From Brevipalpus yothersi (lineage: Eukaryota; Arthropoda; Arachnida; Trombidiformes; Tenuipalpidae), in assembly GCA_003956705.1 (NCBI GenBank), contig QZCP01000376.1:1-43188 (forward strand): a DNA stretch of 43,188 nucleotides, in the 5' to 3' direction. The notes beneath the pieces were generated by a model. That model ran no database searches and was not told the DNA's origin. It was given only the letters and a program-made list of their open reading frames with translations. Shown here in pieces: positions 11,731 through 24,383 of this stretch (position 1 is the first letter of the stretch; the number at the start of each line of letters is the position of its first letter). Position numbers and translations under genes: made by a program.

Positions 11731-13356
11731 TCTCTTGACCTGATTGTATGAGTATATGTAAGGTGATGATACCCCGTTTGAACCACATTTTTTCATTATC
11801 ATGAACGTGCAGCCCGATTCTGTCGATTCCACAATGCAGAGCATGAACGTGGCCAGTCGAGAACGTGCATCGAGACTGATCTGGCCTTTGTACCGACATC
11901 AAAGTTTCTCTCTCTTTTCTCTCATCCAAATGGTGAGAAACTTTCCTTGTTCTCGTAGAGCATTTTTTTGTATACATGTATGCACATACACATACACATA
12001 TATATACTCACAGATTAGAGTAATTAGTTAGATGGACAGAGTTCTTCTTTCTTTTACGAAATAAGTTGATGGGAATTTTTTTCAAGGCTACTACTTACAA
12101 GTGAAAAATCTATGGAAGAAAATATTAGCGTAAAAAAGAGTTTCAAGCTAGGCTTTTTCTCCAAGATAAGAGCGTGACTTGAGCTCATAAGCTTATGAGA
12201 GTGAGAATAATTTTTTTCTGTACATTTGAAATTTAATATGAATGAATTGTTTTGTCTCATGATGCTGAAAACTAGTCAACTTTATGAGCAATGTTATGAT
12301 GTCATTTCCCTCCAGTCAATATCGAAAGTCCATGAGCTTTGTCAAGTTTGGCTTAACAAGAAGAACAAGAATCGCGTGGAATACATGGATACATGGATCG
12401 CGTGGATTACATGTTGTTCTTCTAGCTTGTATTCTTTGAAGGAATACAAATGATTTTTTGACCATGAATTTTTTTGTATACAGATCCTTTGTTGAGCATG
12501 GATCGATTTTTGATAGCCAACCTCAAATTTGCCCAAAAAGAGGAATCCCCTTAGTGTACTGAGATGATTGAGCCAAATTTACAATCAAATTAGCCTGAAC
12601 TTGGCGAAAATGATGGATAATTAGAGGAGCCTGGATGATGTCATTGTGATTAATCAGGTGATGAAACCCATTTTCTTGTGATGATCTGAGAGAACATCCA
12701 AAGTTTGTTGAGTTCGAAATAAAATTTATTCACAAGCAACCAGTCAACGTTTCACCATGTGAGAGCTTGCTCAGTTCTTTGATAATTACACTCTCTACCA
12801 GAGGCTCTCATCTTTCCTACAAAATTTGTGGTTAAATAATGAACATAAATCATCATAATCATAACATGTAGAGGATGAACAATTGAGAGTGGAAGAGAAA
12901 AAAATATGATTATTTTCGAGCGTGCAAAAAAAATTCATCTCACCTGTCCAACGTATTTTCCAAGGTCAACTAAACGTATATTCACAACTATTTCTCTGAA
13001 CATCGGCTAACAAGATGGATCATAATTTAACCAATTTAAGTTCATCCAACTAGTCATCGTCTCTTCGTCTCAAAAATTCGAAAGCAATCAAATTCGAACT
13101 GTACCCGCAAAAAAGTTCTAACAGGAACTGTTCTAGACGATCAGAACGAGATTTTCCAGAGATATCTGGTATCACATGAGTATCTGATACCGGTATCTTA
13201 TTTATTTATTGAACCAAAACCAAAAGTTTTGGTAAACAAGTTGATGTCTGTCTGTTTGCAGAGAAGAGAGACTACTGTATTGTCTTGTGTTGATTTGATT
13301 TGATTGCAGTACATTTTGATTTAACTTTGTGACCATAAATAATATAAGTTCTCCCA

Positions 13357-15142
13357 ATGATGAGAGGAAGAGAAATCTTGAAAAATTTGCTACCCCGAGG
13401 TGTACAACCAAGTCCATTGGCTCGAGCATTGTTTCACGATTATGCACCAGAACCGTGCTATCCGATTCCGGGCAAAGTTCCTAAAAAGCTAACTGCCGAA
13501 GAGGCAGTTTCCATTATCAAATCAGGTATGTCCTCCAATTGATCTTGATGATTATGAGCTACTGTTTGGATGGCTATTGGTGATTGTTGATCTGATTGTT
13601 GGTATATTTTGGATGATTAATTTACCCAGGAGACACGGTGTTCATCCAGGGTGCCGCTGCCACTCCTCGAGGTTTGGTACCAGCTTTGGCTGACCATGGT
13701 CGTAAGAACAAATTGAAAGGTGTCAAAATTCATCATATTCACACTGAAGGTGAAGCTGAATACAATGCACCCGATTTGGCGGAAACTTTTCGATCCAATT
13801 CACTGTTTACCGGAGCCAATTGTCGAGTTCCGATTGCCGAGGGACGAGCAGACTTTACTCCAATATTTTTGGGTGAAATTCCGAAACTTTTCTTCCAAGG
13901 AATAATCAAGCCCGATGTGAGTTTAGTGCAAGTTACACCAGCCGATAAGCACGGCAATCATTCACTCGGCACCTCAGTTGATTGTGTGCGTGCTGCGTTG
14001 ATTCATTCAAAGTATATCATAGCTCAAGTAAATCCTCGAATGCCTCGTACCAATGGCGATGCTGTGATCCACACATCGCACATGGACGCTCTTGTGCATT
14101 GTGAGAAAGAACTTCCTGAACACAAACCGAAACCCTTGACCGATGTTGAGAAGATGATAGGCAAACATATTGCTGAAAATTTAGTTGACAATGGGGCCAC
14201 AATGCAAATGGGAATCGGTGCCATTCCCGATGCTGTTCTAGCATTATGTGGCAATCATAAAGATCTTGGTGTTCATTCGGAAATGTTTTCCGACGGTGTT
14301 GTCGATCTAGTGGAGAAAGGAGTGGTCACCAATCGATTTAAGAACGTAGAGCAAGGCAGAATCGTTGTCAGCTTTATCATTGGCTCCCGAAGATTGTTCG
14401 ATTTCGTTGATGACAATCCATTTGTCAGTGAGTATATTTCTCATCCTACCATTCTCTGTTGATTGGAAACAATTGCACCTCGTTATCTGTTGACGATATT
14501 TGACAAACTTCTTGAAATTAATTTGTCTTCCATTTCTGAATGATCATATTTTCTTATCTTTTCTTCCAGCGATGAGAACAATTGACTTTGTAAACAGCGA
14601 AGCAGTGATTTCACGAAACCCCAAAGTAACCGCCATCAATTCATGTATTGAAGTCGATCTGGTTGGTCAAGTTTGTTCAGATTCAATCGGAACTCGAGTC
14701 TACTCAGGTGAGAAGCCTAATTCATGATCTCTCTTTCAAAGTCCAAAAGCATGATGACTTACAACTCAACCACCTCCTATAATACCTATTGACAATCATT
14801 TTCCTCTCTCTCTCCTCCTATCTAGGTTTTGGAGGACAAGTTGATTTCCTTCGAGGAGCTGCTCTTGGTTATGATAACAAAGGCAAGCCTATATTGGCTA
14901 TGCCATCAACCACCAAGAAAGGAGAGAGCAAAATTGTGCCAACTCTCAAACCTGGAGCCGGTGTTGTTACCACTCGAGCTCACGCTCATTACATAGTCAC
15001 AGAATACGGAATCGCTTACCTTTTCGGTAAAACTCTCCGACAGCGTGCCTATGAACTCATCCAGATTGCCCACCCAACTCATAGAGAGTCATTAGAGAAA
15101 TCTGCTTTCGAAAGACTCAAGTGTATGCCCTCAAAAGATTAA
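13357..15142 (+). CDS. 4-hydroxybutyrate / acetyl-CoA CoA-transferase family enzyme
   Basis: Four exons, 13357-13525, 13630-14427, 14570-14707 and 14826-15142, join in phase 1 at each junction with GT-AG introns of 104, 142 and 118 bp. They give 473 residues, normal for animal members of the acetyl-CoA hydrolase/transferase family (ACH1/CAT1-like). These enzymes move CoA between acyl-CoA and a carboxylate through a glutamyl-CoA intermediate. Visible family blocks are GDTVFIQGAAATPRGL near residue 57, GEAEYN, VTPADKHGNHSLG, GIGAIPDAV, HSEMFSDGVVDL, FGGQVDFLRGAALG and TEYGIAYLFGKTLRQRA. Glu274 in HSEMF aligns with the catalytic glutamate of the Clostridium 4-hydroxybutyrate CoA-transferase. The first 25 residues are basic and amphipathic (MMRGREILKNLLPRG), consistent with a mitochondrial presequence. 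The substrate cannot be read from sequence; acetate, 4-hydroxybutyrate or succinate are candidates. The gene is tail-to-tail with the Ste20 kinase. Confidence 0.93.
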
Positions 15143-15221
15143 TAAGTCTTCAAATGCGATCATTTTTAGTCAAACATCTGGATACTCAAACTATTGATCG
15201 GATAGAAATCAAAGATTTATC

Positions 15222-15227
15222 AATAAA
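15222..15227 (+). terminator. Polyadenylation signal of the CoA-transferase gene
   Basis: AATAAA lies 79 bases after the TAA stop, inside the 848-base tail-to-tail spacer with the kinase gene. Confidence 0.5.
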
Positions 15228-15990
15228 AATAGACGATAAGGTTAAAATAGAGTATGAAATATGATCCTGATAACTCAATTGGCGACTATCATGGAAACTT
15301 GATTTCCTCTTGGTAGTGTATCACATTTATACTAATCGCTATTCAGCAATCTCTTCTCACACAATTTCGATAAGACTTAATTCAAATACCCACATTCATG
15401 TAATCTCATGTGATTGCTCATGGTTTCTGCAAAAATTTTCTGGACTAGTCTGATAAACCTTGCTTAAATTGAGGAATGAAATTCCATCGAAAAATTGTTC
15501 TACTTATCTTCATGATGAAGTAATCTAACATTTATTAAGGCTGTTCTTTTAAGTCACTCGGCCTCTTACTTGGCTGAAATGACGAGAAGAAAAAATTCTC
15601 AGCACTTGGGATGCTAGAGAGCTCTAGTTAGAAGGAAGTCATTCTGGTGTGAAATATATATATATATATATATCAGATAATTGGGATGAGGCGGGGTCAC
15701 AAAAAAGAGGAAAATTTCTGGTTTATGGCTGAACAAATGAGCTATCCATGAAATATCTCTTTAGAATTAATTAATTAATTAATTAGTAGCAAGTGAAATG
15801 ACTTTGATGATCCATAGACTTTACCTTCATTGGACGTTCAACAAGTCAAGTCGTTTCTTGCACAATTTGCTATCCATAAAAATAAATATTAGCCTCTCGG
15901 ATCCTTGAGGCTACCTATTAGTTTTTTCTCTTATTGCTATTTGAGACAGGGGGAGAGATTAGAGATGATTCAACAAGTAGAATGGTCACT
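15228..15990. other. Tail-to-tail spacer, no gene seen
   Basis: The spacer contains a TA dinucleotide run (about 15654-15673), an ATTA repeat (about 15770-15786) and candidate polyadenylation signals for both flanking genes. No coding potential is seen. Confidence 0.5.
15531..15536 (-). terminator. Candidate polyadenylation signal of the kinase gene
   Basis: TTTATT on the plus strand reads AATAAA on the minus strand, 455 bases past the kinase stop. It does not overlap the opposing gene's signal at 15222. Confidence 0.35.
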
Positions 15991-18395
15991 TCACATGTAG
16001 GGATCTTTGCTGGAAAAAGAAAATTTGTTGTATACAGGGCTTGGAACAGAATTTTTGAAGGAAGGAGCGGGTGAAGAGGATGACGAAGAGGAAGAAGATC
16101 TCGATGAACCTGTGCTGCTATGGCTTTTCTTGCTGCATTCTCGACTTGCAACACTGTTGATTATTTCTTTAACGAAAAATTCACACACACCTGGATTCAC
16201 TTTTTCAGCTTTCTCAAAAGCTTTTCGAATTTCTTCGATCGCATCAATTTTCGGATTCTGGCCACCTCGAGATATCACTTTGTACTTATATTTTAACTCA
16301 TTCAAAACTGGATTCACTATTGTTACGTCATATTGTGACGATGGATGTTTACCCAAACTTGTCTTTTCTAGATGCGAATTTAAAGCATCAATATCCTTTT
16401 CATGTCTACTCGATTTGACACTTGTTGGCATGGAGGCACCATATAGACTTGAAGAACTCTCCATACTGGAAGACTTGCGATCTCGATCTCGATCGGAATG
16501 ATGGTGATGATTCTTGGCTCGTTGATCTTTTGATTCTTTGACCGGAGAGAAAGATGAGCTGTGGTAGCTCGATTTATCAGGGGGACTTTTAGGAATATTT
16601 TTCTCTTTCTGATATACTTTGTTCGATGGAATTTCGTCTCTTTTCAACATGGATGACTCTTTGATGTTTTTCTAATCATAAGAAAGCATAATGAGAATGA
16701 AGATGCTGAAAGTTTAAAAATATTCTTCAATCTTACCCTGTTGTGTTCATCGTCAACTTTGATTGGAGATCTTCCAGGAAGCATGTGCTTCATTCCCTGA
16801 GATGATTCTCCATTCACAGAAGATAGGGGTGATATATCTTTCAAAGATGAGGATGATGATGATGAAGAGGATGACGAAGATACAGTTTCAATATCTTTAG
16901 CAGATTCTGATTTACTCGATACAAATGGGCTCACTTGAGGCCTGATGGTCAGATCCCAGTTCAAGCTGTCCCCTTCACTATTGTTTCTAGAGTCATCACT
17001 CCTGGGACAAAAGAATTGGATTTATTTAGTTGTTGAATTCAATCGATGAGAAGAGAAAACTTACGAATCAGAAGCTTCAGAATCACTATCACTTTGGCCT
17101 CCACCAGCTGCCTTCCATTTTCTATACCTTTCAATTAAATCTACAAGATGGGAATTTTTCTTTGCTTTCCTGATGAAAGGGAACTTAAGAAGCTCTCTCG
17201 CTGAAGGTCTCTGGATTGGAGAGGGAAACAATTTATAAAATGTAACAATATCTGAAACCAACATTGATCAACTACCAACATTTTCAGGATCCTTGTTGAG
17301 GCAAGCTTCCACGAACTCTTTGAACTGTTTGCTATAATTTCCAGTCAATTGAGGAGGATTGTTTTTGGGAATTAGAAAAAGAACTCGCATCGGATGCAAA
17401 TCGGAATTAGGTGGTTCACCCTTTGCAAGTTCAATGGCTGTGATCCCAAGACTCCATATATCAGCCTGAAATGTCAAAAAAATGATGAGAATCATATGTA
17501 TATTCCAAATATGATCAGAAAAAAGAGTGTCTACCACTGTGAATAGAAAACAAACCTTGGAATCATAATTAGATTGCTTTATCACCTCGGGTGCCATCCA
17601 AAATGGGGTGCCAACAAAAGTATTCCTTTTATTGGTGGTGTTTGTGAGCTGGCCTGCAACACCGAAATCAGCTAGCTTGACATCACCTTGCTCTGATAAA
17701 AGTACGTTTGCCGCTACAGGAATGAAAACAAAACTAAATAGGTGAAATCATCAATATGACATTCAGTCTCACCTTTAATATCACGATGCAATTTTCGTTC
17801 AGAATGCAAGTAATCAAGTCCTTTGAGAACTTCACGAAGTATTACCGCAATCAAGTTCTCTTCAAAATTACCGGCCTTCATCAAATCTAAAGCAGAACCT
17901 CCGCCAAGATATTCCATGATGATCCATAATTTGGTTCCCTATGAATCGAAAGAAATTATTTCAATTGAGTGAAAACATTCTTTTCTCTACCATAAAAAAC
18001 AACCTTCAGATATGATCCATAATACTTTGTAACATATGGTGAATCACATTGAGATAAAACCATAATTTCTTGCTGGATATCTTCTATCTCATCTTCAGCC
18101 TCTTCCAAGTCTATTATTTTGATGGCCACTACTTGTTGTGTCCTATTGTCAATTCCTTTGAATACTTCACCAAATGAACCTTTACCAATTCGTTCTTGTT
18201 TCGTGAATATTTGCTCTGGATCAAGTCTCTATGGAAATGGATAAAAGGTAAAAATATTCAAAGTTAAATATAGATAAACATCATCATATTCCGAATCAGA
18301 ACGCTATAATGTCAAGGTATGTACATTCTTCTGACATACACATACACAGACACAGGCACACAATCGAATCTCATACAAACCTCATTGTAAGACAT
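15991..18395 (-). CDS. GckIII: GCK-III subfamily Ste20 kinase (STK24/25/26, GckIII-like)
   Basis: Eight minus-strand exons, 18395-18381, 18228-18004, 17938-17773, 17713-17556, 17465-17280, 17210-17065, 17001-16737 and 16671-15991, join in frame to 613 residues. The kinase domain is complete: glycine loop GKGSFGEVFKG from residue 20, Lys42, Glu59, HRDIK 131-135, DFGVAG 151-156, activation-loop Thr167 before GTPFWMAPE, and DPENRPSARELLKFPFI. The order DPEQIFTKQERIGKGSFGEV and the C-terminal block YDVTIVNPVLNELKYKY are signatures of the MST3/MST4/SOK1 group. The latter block mediates dimerisation and binding to CCM3/PDCD10. Family members act in STRIPAK complexes at Golgi, junctions and tube lumens. 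The linker is Ser-rich, with a run of about 12 serines in exon 7, and the tail is Ser-rich too, making it longer than vertebrate forms but similar to Drosophila GckIII. Exon 1 encodes only MSYNE before a GTTTGT donor. Confidence 0.95.
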
Positions 18396-19894
18396 TTTGA
18401 TGAATATTTAGTTGATTATGATGGCGGCAATTAACCGCTTATTTTTTCGAATATATATATCACTTGATTCACTTTGAATAACATACACACATACACTTAA
18501 TGAGTGAAAGCAAATGTTTTTCCATCCAAAAAGCAATCTTCAGGTAAACTATATACTGCTGCTGCTGCTACTTTTTTTCGGACAATATCACAATCATAAA
18601 TCAAATCAATCCAAAATACTTGACACACTGTGGACACAAAAAATTTCGTCGACAAGGTTAGACTAGGTCAGTGATGGTATGTCCAGAGAAAATAAATTTG
18701 AGGTTAAACAAATCAAAAAGGTCCAAATCAGGAAGTCCAAGTTACACACTCGATTAACACGTACCAAACATAAACAAAGTTCAATCATTGAACTCTTCAA
18801 TGGCTCTCTCTCTCTCTCTCTCACTTGTCAGCTGTAGGTAGCGAGTCGCCACTTTCTCTCACATTAACAAATGTGTTTGTTAATGTACACTAACGAATAT
18901 TAACAAACTTTAACAGAGGGGAAAAATTTTCTAATCAGCTCTACAAAATTATATTCAGCGATAATTAAGAAGAACTATGGAATGCTTTTTTTTGAGAAGA
19001 AATTTTGAGAATTTGAGTTTCCTTACTAGTTTGAAATCGTCTTATGTTAAAACTTTACTTAAATATTTGGCGATATTTTTATTCAAGATGTGAATGTAAT
19101 ATCGTACTCTTATCAGTGGATATTTTCTTATCAAACTGGTTAAAAATTTAGTCACTATTCATGAAAGAATTGGAAAGAATTTTATGAGTAATGTTTTTCA
19201 AGTTTTATTGGACAATTTTTATCTTTTCAAATACTAGGCAATCGAGTAAGACTTATCTGCTATCGATGAGTTAACAGTAGAAAAATTCCGATCGAATCTC
19301 AATCAATCGATGGATGTTACCGATTTCAAGAGCAATCAAAAATTTTTGCCGAAAAAACAAGCATCATTATTCGATAATTCTGACCAAATAAAATGAGCAT
19401 CCTCCATCAGGTACTGCAGATGGAGCTACAATTATATAACTTTCCGTTCTATCCAAGTTCTTAGAACTTATCGATCGGCTCGTATCCAGGCGGAGCAACT
19501 GTAAACATGGTGGCAGTTCGAAGCCCATCGAATATCTATGTATACATATATACTAGGGAATAGATTGAAATAATGCCTACTCTGGTTGCCTATTCACGAT
19601 TTTCTCTCTCTCCTTCTCTCTCTCTCCCTCTCTCTATGGCTCCATGGTCTAGGTTCATCGTTTGACGTTTTTTTTCTTTCCATCAGTTGGCTCCAGAAAA
19701 GAGCGAAAATATCCAGAGCTTGAAAGAGATAAAGTGAGAGAGAGAGAGAAGCTGTCTCTTGATTTTTCTCTGTGTTTCTCATCCTTTTTTCCTCTCTCTC
19801 ATCATTTTTTGTGTGTATGTGTGTGTCTGGTTCCTCTTCTGGTGATCATCATCATCATTGTGACTGTGGTCAACATTAAAAAATTATCATCATC
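18396..19894. other. Bidirectional promoter region between kinase and EGF/LamG genes
   Basis: The two start codons face apart across 1.5 kb, so both promoters and 5' UTRs should be here. There is a short CT run at about 18805-18822, TTAACAAA-type repeats near 18865-18912, and CT-rich 5'-UTR-like sequence from about 19600 to 19800. No exon of either gene is proven in this stretch, though extra 5' UTR exons are possible. Confidence 0.45.
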
Positions 19895-22800
19895 ATGATG
19901 ATACCAGCCAATAAACATTGGATCATATGGATTTTGTTCTATTTTCTGATTAATCTGTGTTCCTTTTGCACCTATGCTCGTGATAGTGATGATAATTTTG
20001 AAGCAGCATTCCAGGGTGAATGTCAATCCAATGGACCATGTCAACACTTGTGCTTCGATCTTCATGATGGCACTTTCGAATGTGCCTGTAAACCGGGATA
20101 TACATTGTCCCATAATGGATATGCTTGCCTTGAAAATCCACCAATAATTACATCATCATCATCTTTCTCATCCACACGACAACAATCATCACCATTATCA
20201 TATTTAAATATCAATACTAATCAGTCAACTAATAAAAGTAAAAAAAATTATCCATCATTTTCGTCTTCATCATCATTGACATCCACAATATTATCATCAC
20301 CATTAGCAAATGGGTTTAAGCGTTCACGAAAAATGCAAAAAACTATCAATTTGACCAGTGAATCATTTAAAAATAATTATCACAATAATAAACAAAAAAA
20401 TTTACCATTCTTATCGATATCATCATTACCCTCATCATTGCAAATTCATCCACAATACCGAGATCAAGTGTACAATTCATGTGATAAAATAGAATGTGAA
20501 GCCGGTGGAATATGTGTAAAATTTGAAGATTCATATAATCATCGTGTAAGATGTAAATGTCCTCTTGGTAGAGGAGGATTTTTCTGTGAAAAACGTGAGT
20601 GTTAAATCTTGTCTTTTTATTTACCTGTAGTCCTATAATTTTTTAATCAGCCAGCCAGTTTGATTAACTTCATCAAAAAATTAATCATCATTGCTAAATA
20701 TTGCCCCAGAAAATTTTTCCTCTTGCACCAAATACCTTTCCTGCTACTGTTTGCCCAGGCAAAAGTAAAATGATAGATTACCACAGGAATCAATTCTAGT
20801 GTGAAAATCATTGATCATTATTTAGCTTGGATGGTGATGATGAAGAAGTGAAACGAGGAACAATCTTCATAATCCATGATTTGAGATGGTAATAAATCTG
20901 ACAGGAAAATAAGTTTGGATATCAAGAATATCAAACCTCGAGTCTAAAAGAGCGAGGAATAATATGGAAGAATATTCCAAGAGCTAAGGAATAGAATAAG
21001 AAGAGAGTAAAGAAATCATCATTCATGTGTGTGTGTGTATTGTAAGCTACATGATACATTGTCCAAAAAATAGGCTGAGAAAAAAAAGAACGATGGAAAT
21101 ATTGCTACTAGGATAGTTCGTGTTGCTTCCATAGGGATTTTGAGTAACTGGAGAGAGAGAATATGTATTATCGATTTGCTCATCCAGATGAGTGAATATG
21201 AATGTTTCCCGCAAAGTCTAGTAACTGAAGTCATGGTGATGACAAATGTAAATTATTTTATGAAAAGCGAAAAACTTGAGATCAAAAAGTAGTGAGCTAA
21301 TTTAATATATCATATTTTACATGCTTGATTTGTGAGTCTTTAATTGAATACAAATCATATTATGTTTGACAAGAGTGACTCAAAGAATTTTGAATGAGAA
21401 AATGAAGAAAAAGAAAGGAAAAAAAATTTCTTCCAATAAATGTATATAAGCTAATATCTATCTAATTTTTTGAGGCAATGAATGATGAAGTGTAACTGAA
21501 TTGGCGCGCTTCATTCAACATCCATCTTTAATCGATTATTCTTTTCTCTTTCTTTCTCTTTCTTCCTCTTTCTTCCTTTTCCTTTCTCTTTCACTTTCTA
21601 TTTCTCTCGATACACACTTTATACATATATATGTGCCCTTTTATCTTAGCCATGGAAGTCAGGTTTCCTAGATTTCATGGTAGATCTTACCTAGCATTAC
21701 CTACACTGCGCAATGCTCATAAAATGATGCAGGTAACAATAGAATTCAAGCCCGAATATCATGATGGAATACTGTTGTATAGTGGAGAGAAACAAAATTT
21801 GGAAGGTGATTTTATCGCCATTATTTTATATCAAGGACTTGTAGAATTCAGGTAAGATTTCCATTAAATGATCGTTTTATTTTATATATTTTTTTCTTCT
21901 TGTTCTTATTCTTCTGGCTCTTCTTTCTCTTCTCTGGTACACCTTGCCAATCTATTTACTACTGCCGCTGTTAATACAAAAACTTTGATCCTTAGTCAGG
22001 ACATAAAAATTCTCATTTCCTTATCCTTTATTGCCAACATCATTTTTATGACTCTGTCTGTATCAACTGTGTGTAGATGTGTGTGTAACTTGCTTGTTGC
22101 CAAAGATTCATAATGACATAACTAATCGGCCATACATTGGCAAATATATATCTACACTCATACACTTCCCAATGCACCTGAGAGTGACATTCTTGGAAGT
22201 GATAAAATTTACATCAGTCAAAATCCGGAAAAAGTTTTTTCGTGACATGATTCCTACTCCTCTCCCTTTTCCTTCTGAGAAATCCCCTCTGAGAATAAGA
22301 ATAGGGAATCAGAATCTTTCTCTCCATGAGTTGTCATCACATCCGTTGATGTATCATGCGATAGTGTCTTGTAGAAATTTGCAAAAAATTGCGGTTAAAG
22401 TGATCTTCAAGAATAGCATCTACATTGGTACAAGTCCTTGTTTATCTACCGATTAACCATTACATGGAGAAAAAGAGGAAAGAAGAAGAAAAAGAAACAA
22501 AGAAGCATGGTCAGCAATCAGTAAGGAATGATGATGAACAATCTCTTGTGATGAGAAAAACACGATTGGAAAGCTGAGTGGTGAAAGAGAGAGAGAGAGA
22601 GAGAGAGAAAACATTTGATGGGTGAGGAGGATGAAGAGAGTAGAAGAGAGGAGGTAGAATACACTACTACTTTAGGGATGAGGCTCGAAAAGGGGATGCT
22701 GAACGATAGGAGGAGAGGATAGCTAGCTAATGAAGACAAAGACTTTGATGAGGATCAAGGATAACCGATCTATGTAGGGTTCAGTAGCCAAACAGAAAAT

Positions 22801-23510
22801 TTTGCTCTACTCAAATAGCTACATCTCTCTTTCTCTCTTCCTTTCTTTCGCTTGTTTGTAGTTTGCTTCTTTTTTCCAACATCATGATGCAGATAATCTG
22901 ATTGCTATAAGTTTCGTTGAACACAGAATGATATTTTCTCTCTTTCTCTCTAGTTTTCTCTTTCTTTCTTTTCATCTTTTCAGGAACCATTTGTTACATA
23001 TTATTCGTTTCCACTCAATTCATCCGAGTTAGCTGTCACTTTTATCCGGAAGCTCTATCTGTGTGTGTATGTATGTATGTGTGTATGTGATACCAAAGTG
23101 ATGTAAAAGTGAGTTAAATTCTGTTTGGTAACAGAATCATTGCCAGTGAACATGAAACGGATTCAAACTAGTGTGAACTTCTAAGCGAAAGGCTCGTCAT
23201 TCAAACTTCTCAAAAATTGAATTGATGATAATGGAGTTGATAACGATGAAATGAAGTAGTAGTATTTTTTTGTGGTTACATGAAACGTGTGTACAAAGAA
23301 TCGGAATCTCAGATTTCTTCTTCTTTTTCTTTTGCTTCTCTCTTCCCATAGAGCTGGAAATGAGTGGAGAGAAAAAAGTTGAGAGGCCAAAATGAAAGAG
23401 ATGAAAAATAAGAGCAAAAGAAAGAGAAGAAGAAACGATTCATGGAAGAGAGAAGAAGATAACTAAAGCTCAGATACACTGCCTTGGGCCATTTATTTGT
23501 TCTGAAGGTT

Positions 23511-23591
<81 letters not shown>

Positions 23592-24302
23592 AGAGTCAAA
23601 TAAAACGAAAGAAAACCGATCTCACATCTTTCAACTCATGGGAATAGTTTTCATCTGTTCCTTTTTCCAGTAGAAGTTGGAGAAAGGTTTAGACTGAGAA
23701 TACTGCCGAAATGGTTGAGCTTGAGAATGGTCAATCTCTTTCTCTCTCTTTCTCTCTTATCCAGTGTTGTATTGAGTGTATGTTGTAGGCAAAGTCATGG
23801 AGGTCATGTTCAACAGTCAAATTGTAAAAGTTAGGGAATGAGAGAGAATTCTCAGGACCCAAAATGAATAAAACGAATCTCAAGATATTTGCACTCGATG
23901 AGTAGAGGAAGAAGTAGAAAAGCAAGAATAGGTATAAGAATAGGTGTAAGAAGAAAAGGTTCGAAGAAAGAATAGACAAGATTGGCCAACAAATCGTTCA
24001 GATCATAATATCTGGACATGTTACCTTCACTCATGAGAGACTTGTGTGTGTGTGTCTGTGTGTGAATACTGCAGATAATGTGTGTGTAAAACTAAACTGA
24101 TTCCGAAGACCTATTCGATACAATTGTGTGTGTATGTGTTGGTATACACGTGGATATCATGAAAGCTGGATGGAAGTGAATAGAACGTGACATCATAAGC
24201 CAATCTTCCTCCACTGAAGCTTCCATCAATTGATCGAATTTGGAGATTGATAATGTATCTTTTTCCACTTTCTTTTTGTCCAAGCCGATCATGTAATGCC
24301 TA

Positions 24303-24383
<81 letters not shown>

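Larger units (their letters stand above)
9988..13356. other. Divergent spacer between fibrinogen-domain and CoA-transferase genes
   Basis: This 3.4 kb stretch lies between two head-to-head genes and should hold both promoters. No exon is supported. It contains GT-rich runs (about 10904-10930 and 11041-11052), a 59-base GA tract (11276-11334) and a 48-base CT tract (11679-11726). The frames at 11164-11517 and 11801-12031 are readings across these tracts. Confidence 0.5.

Noticed and set aside
13739..14254. Minus-strand frames across the CoA-transferase exon 2
   Set aside because: Shadows of the strongly conserved plus-strand enzyme.
16007..16501. 164-residue plus frame opposite the kinase tail
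   Set aside because: Antisense shadow of exon 8 of the kinase; its acidic run mirrors the serine run.
22079..22456. 125-residue frame in the EGF/LamG intron
   Set aside because: No domain, no signal peptide and no flanking splice sites compatible with the surrounding exon phases.
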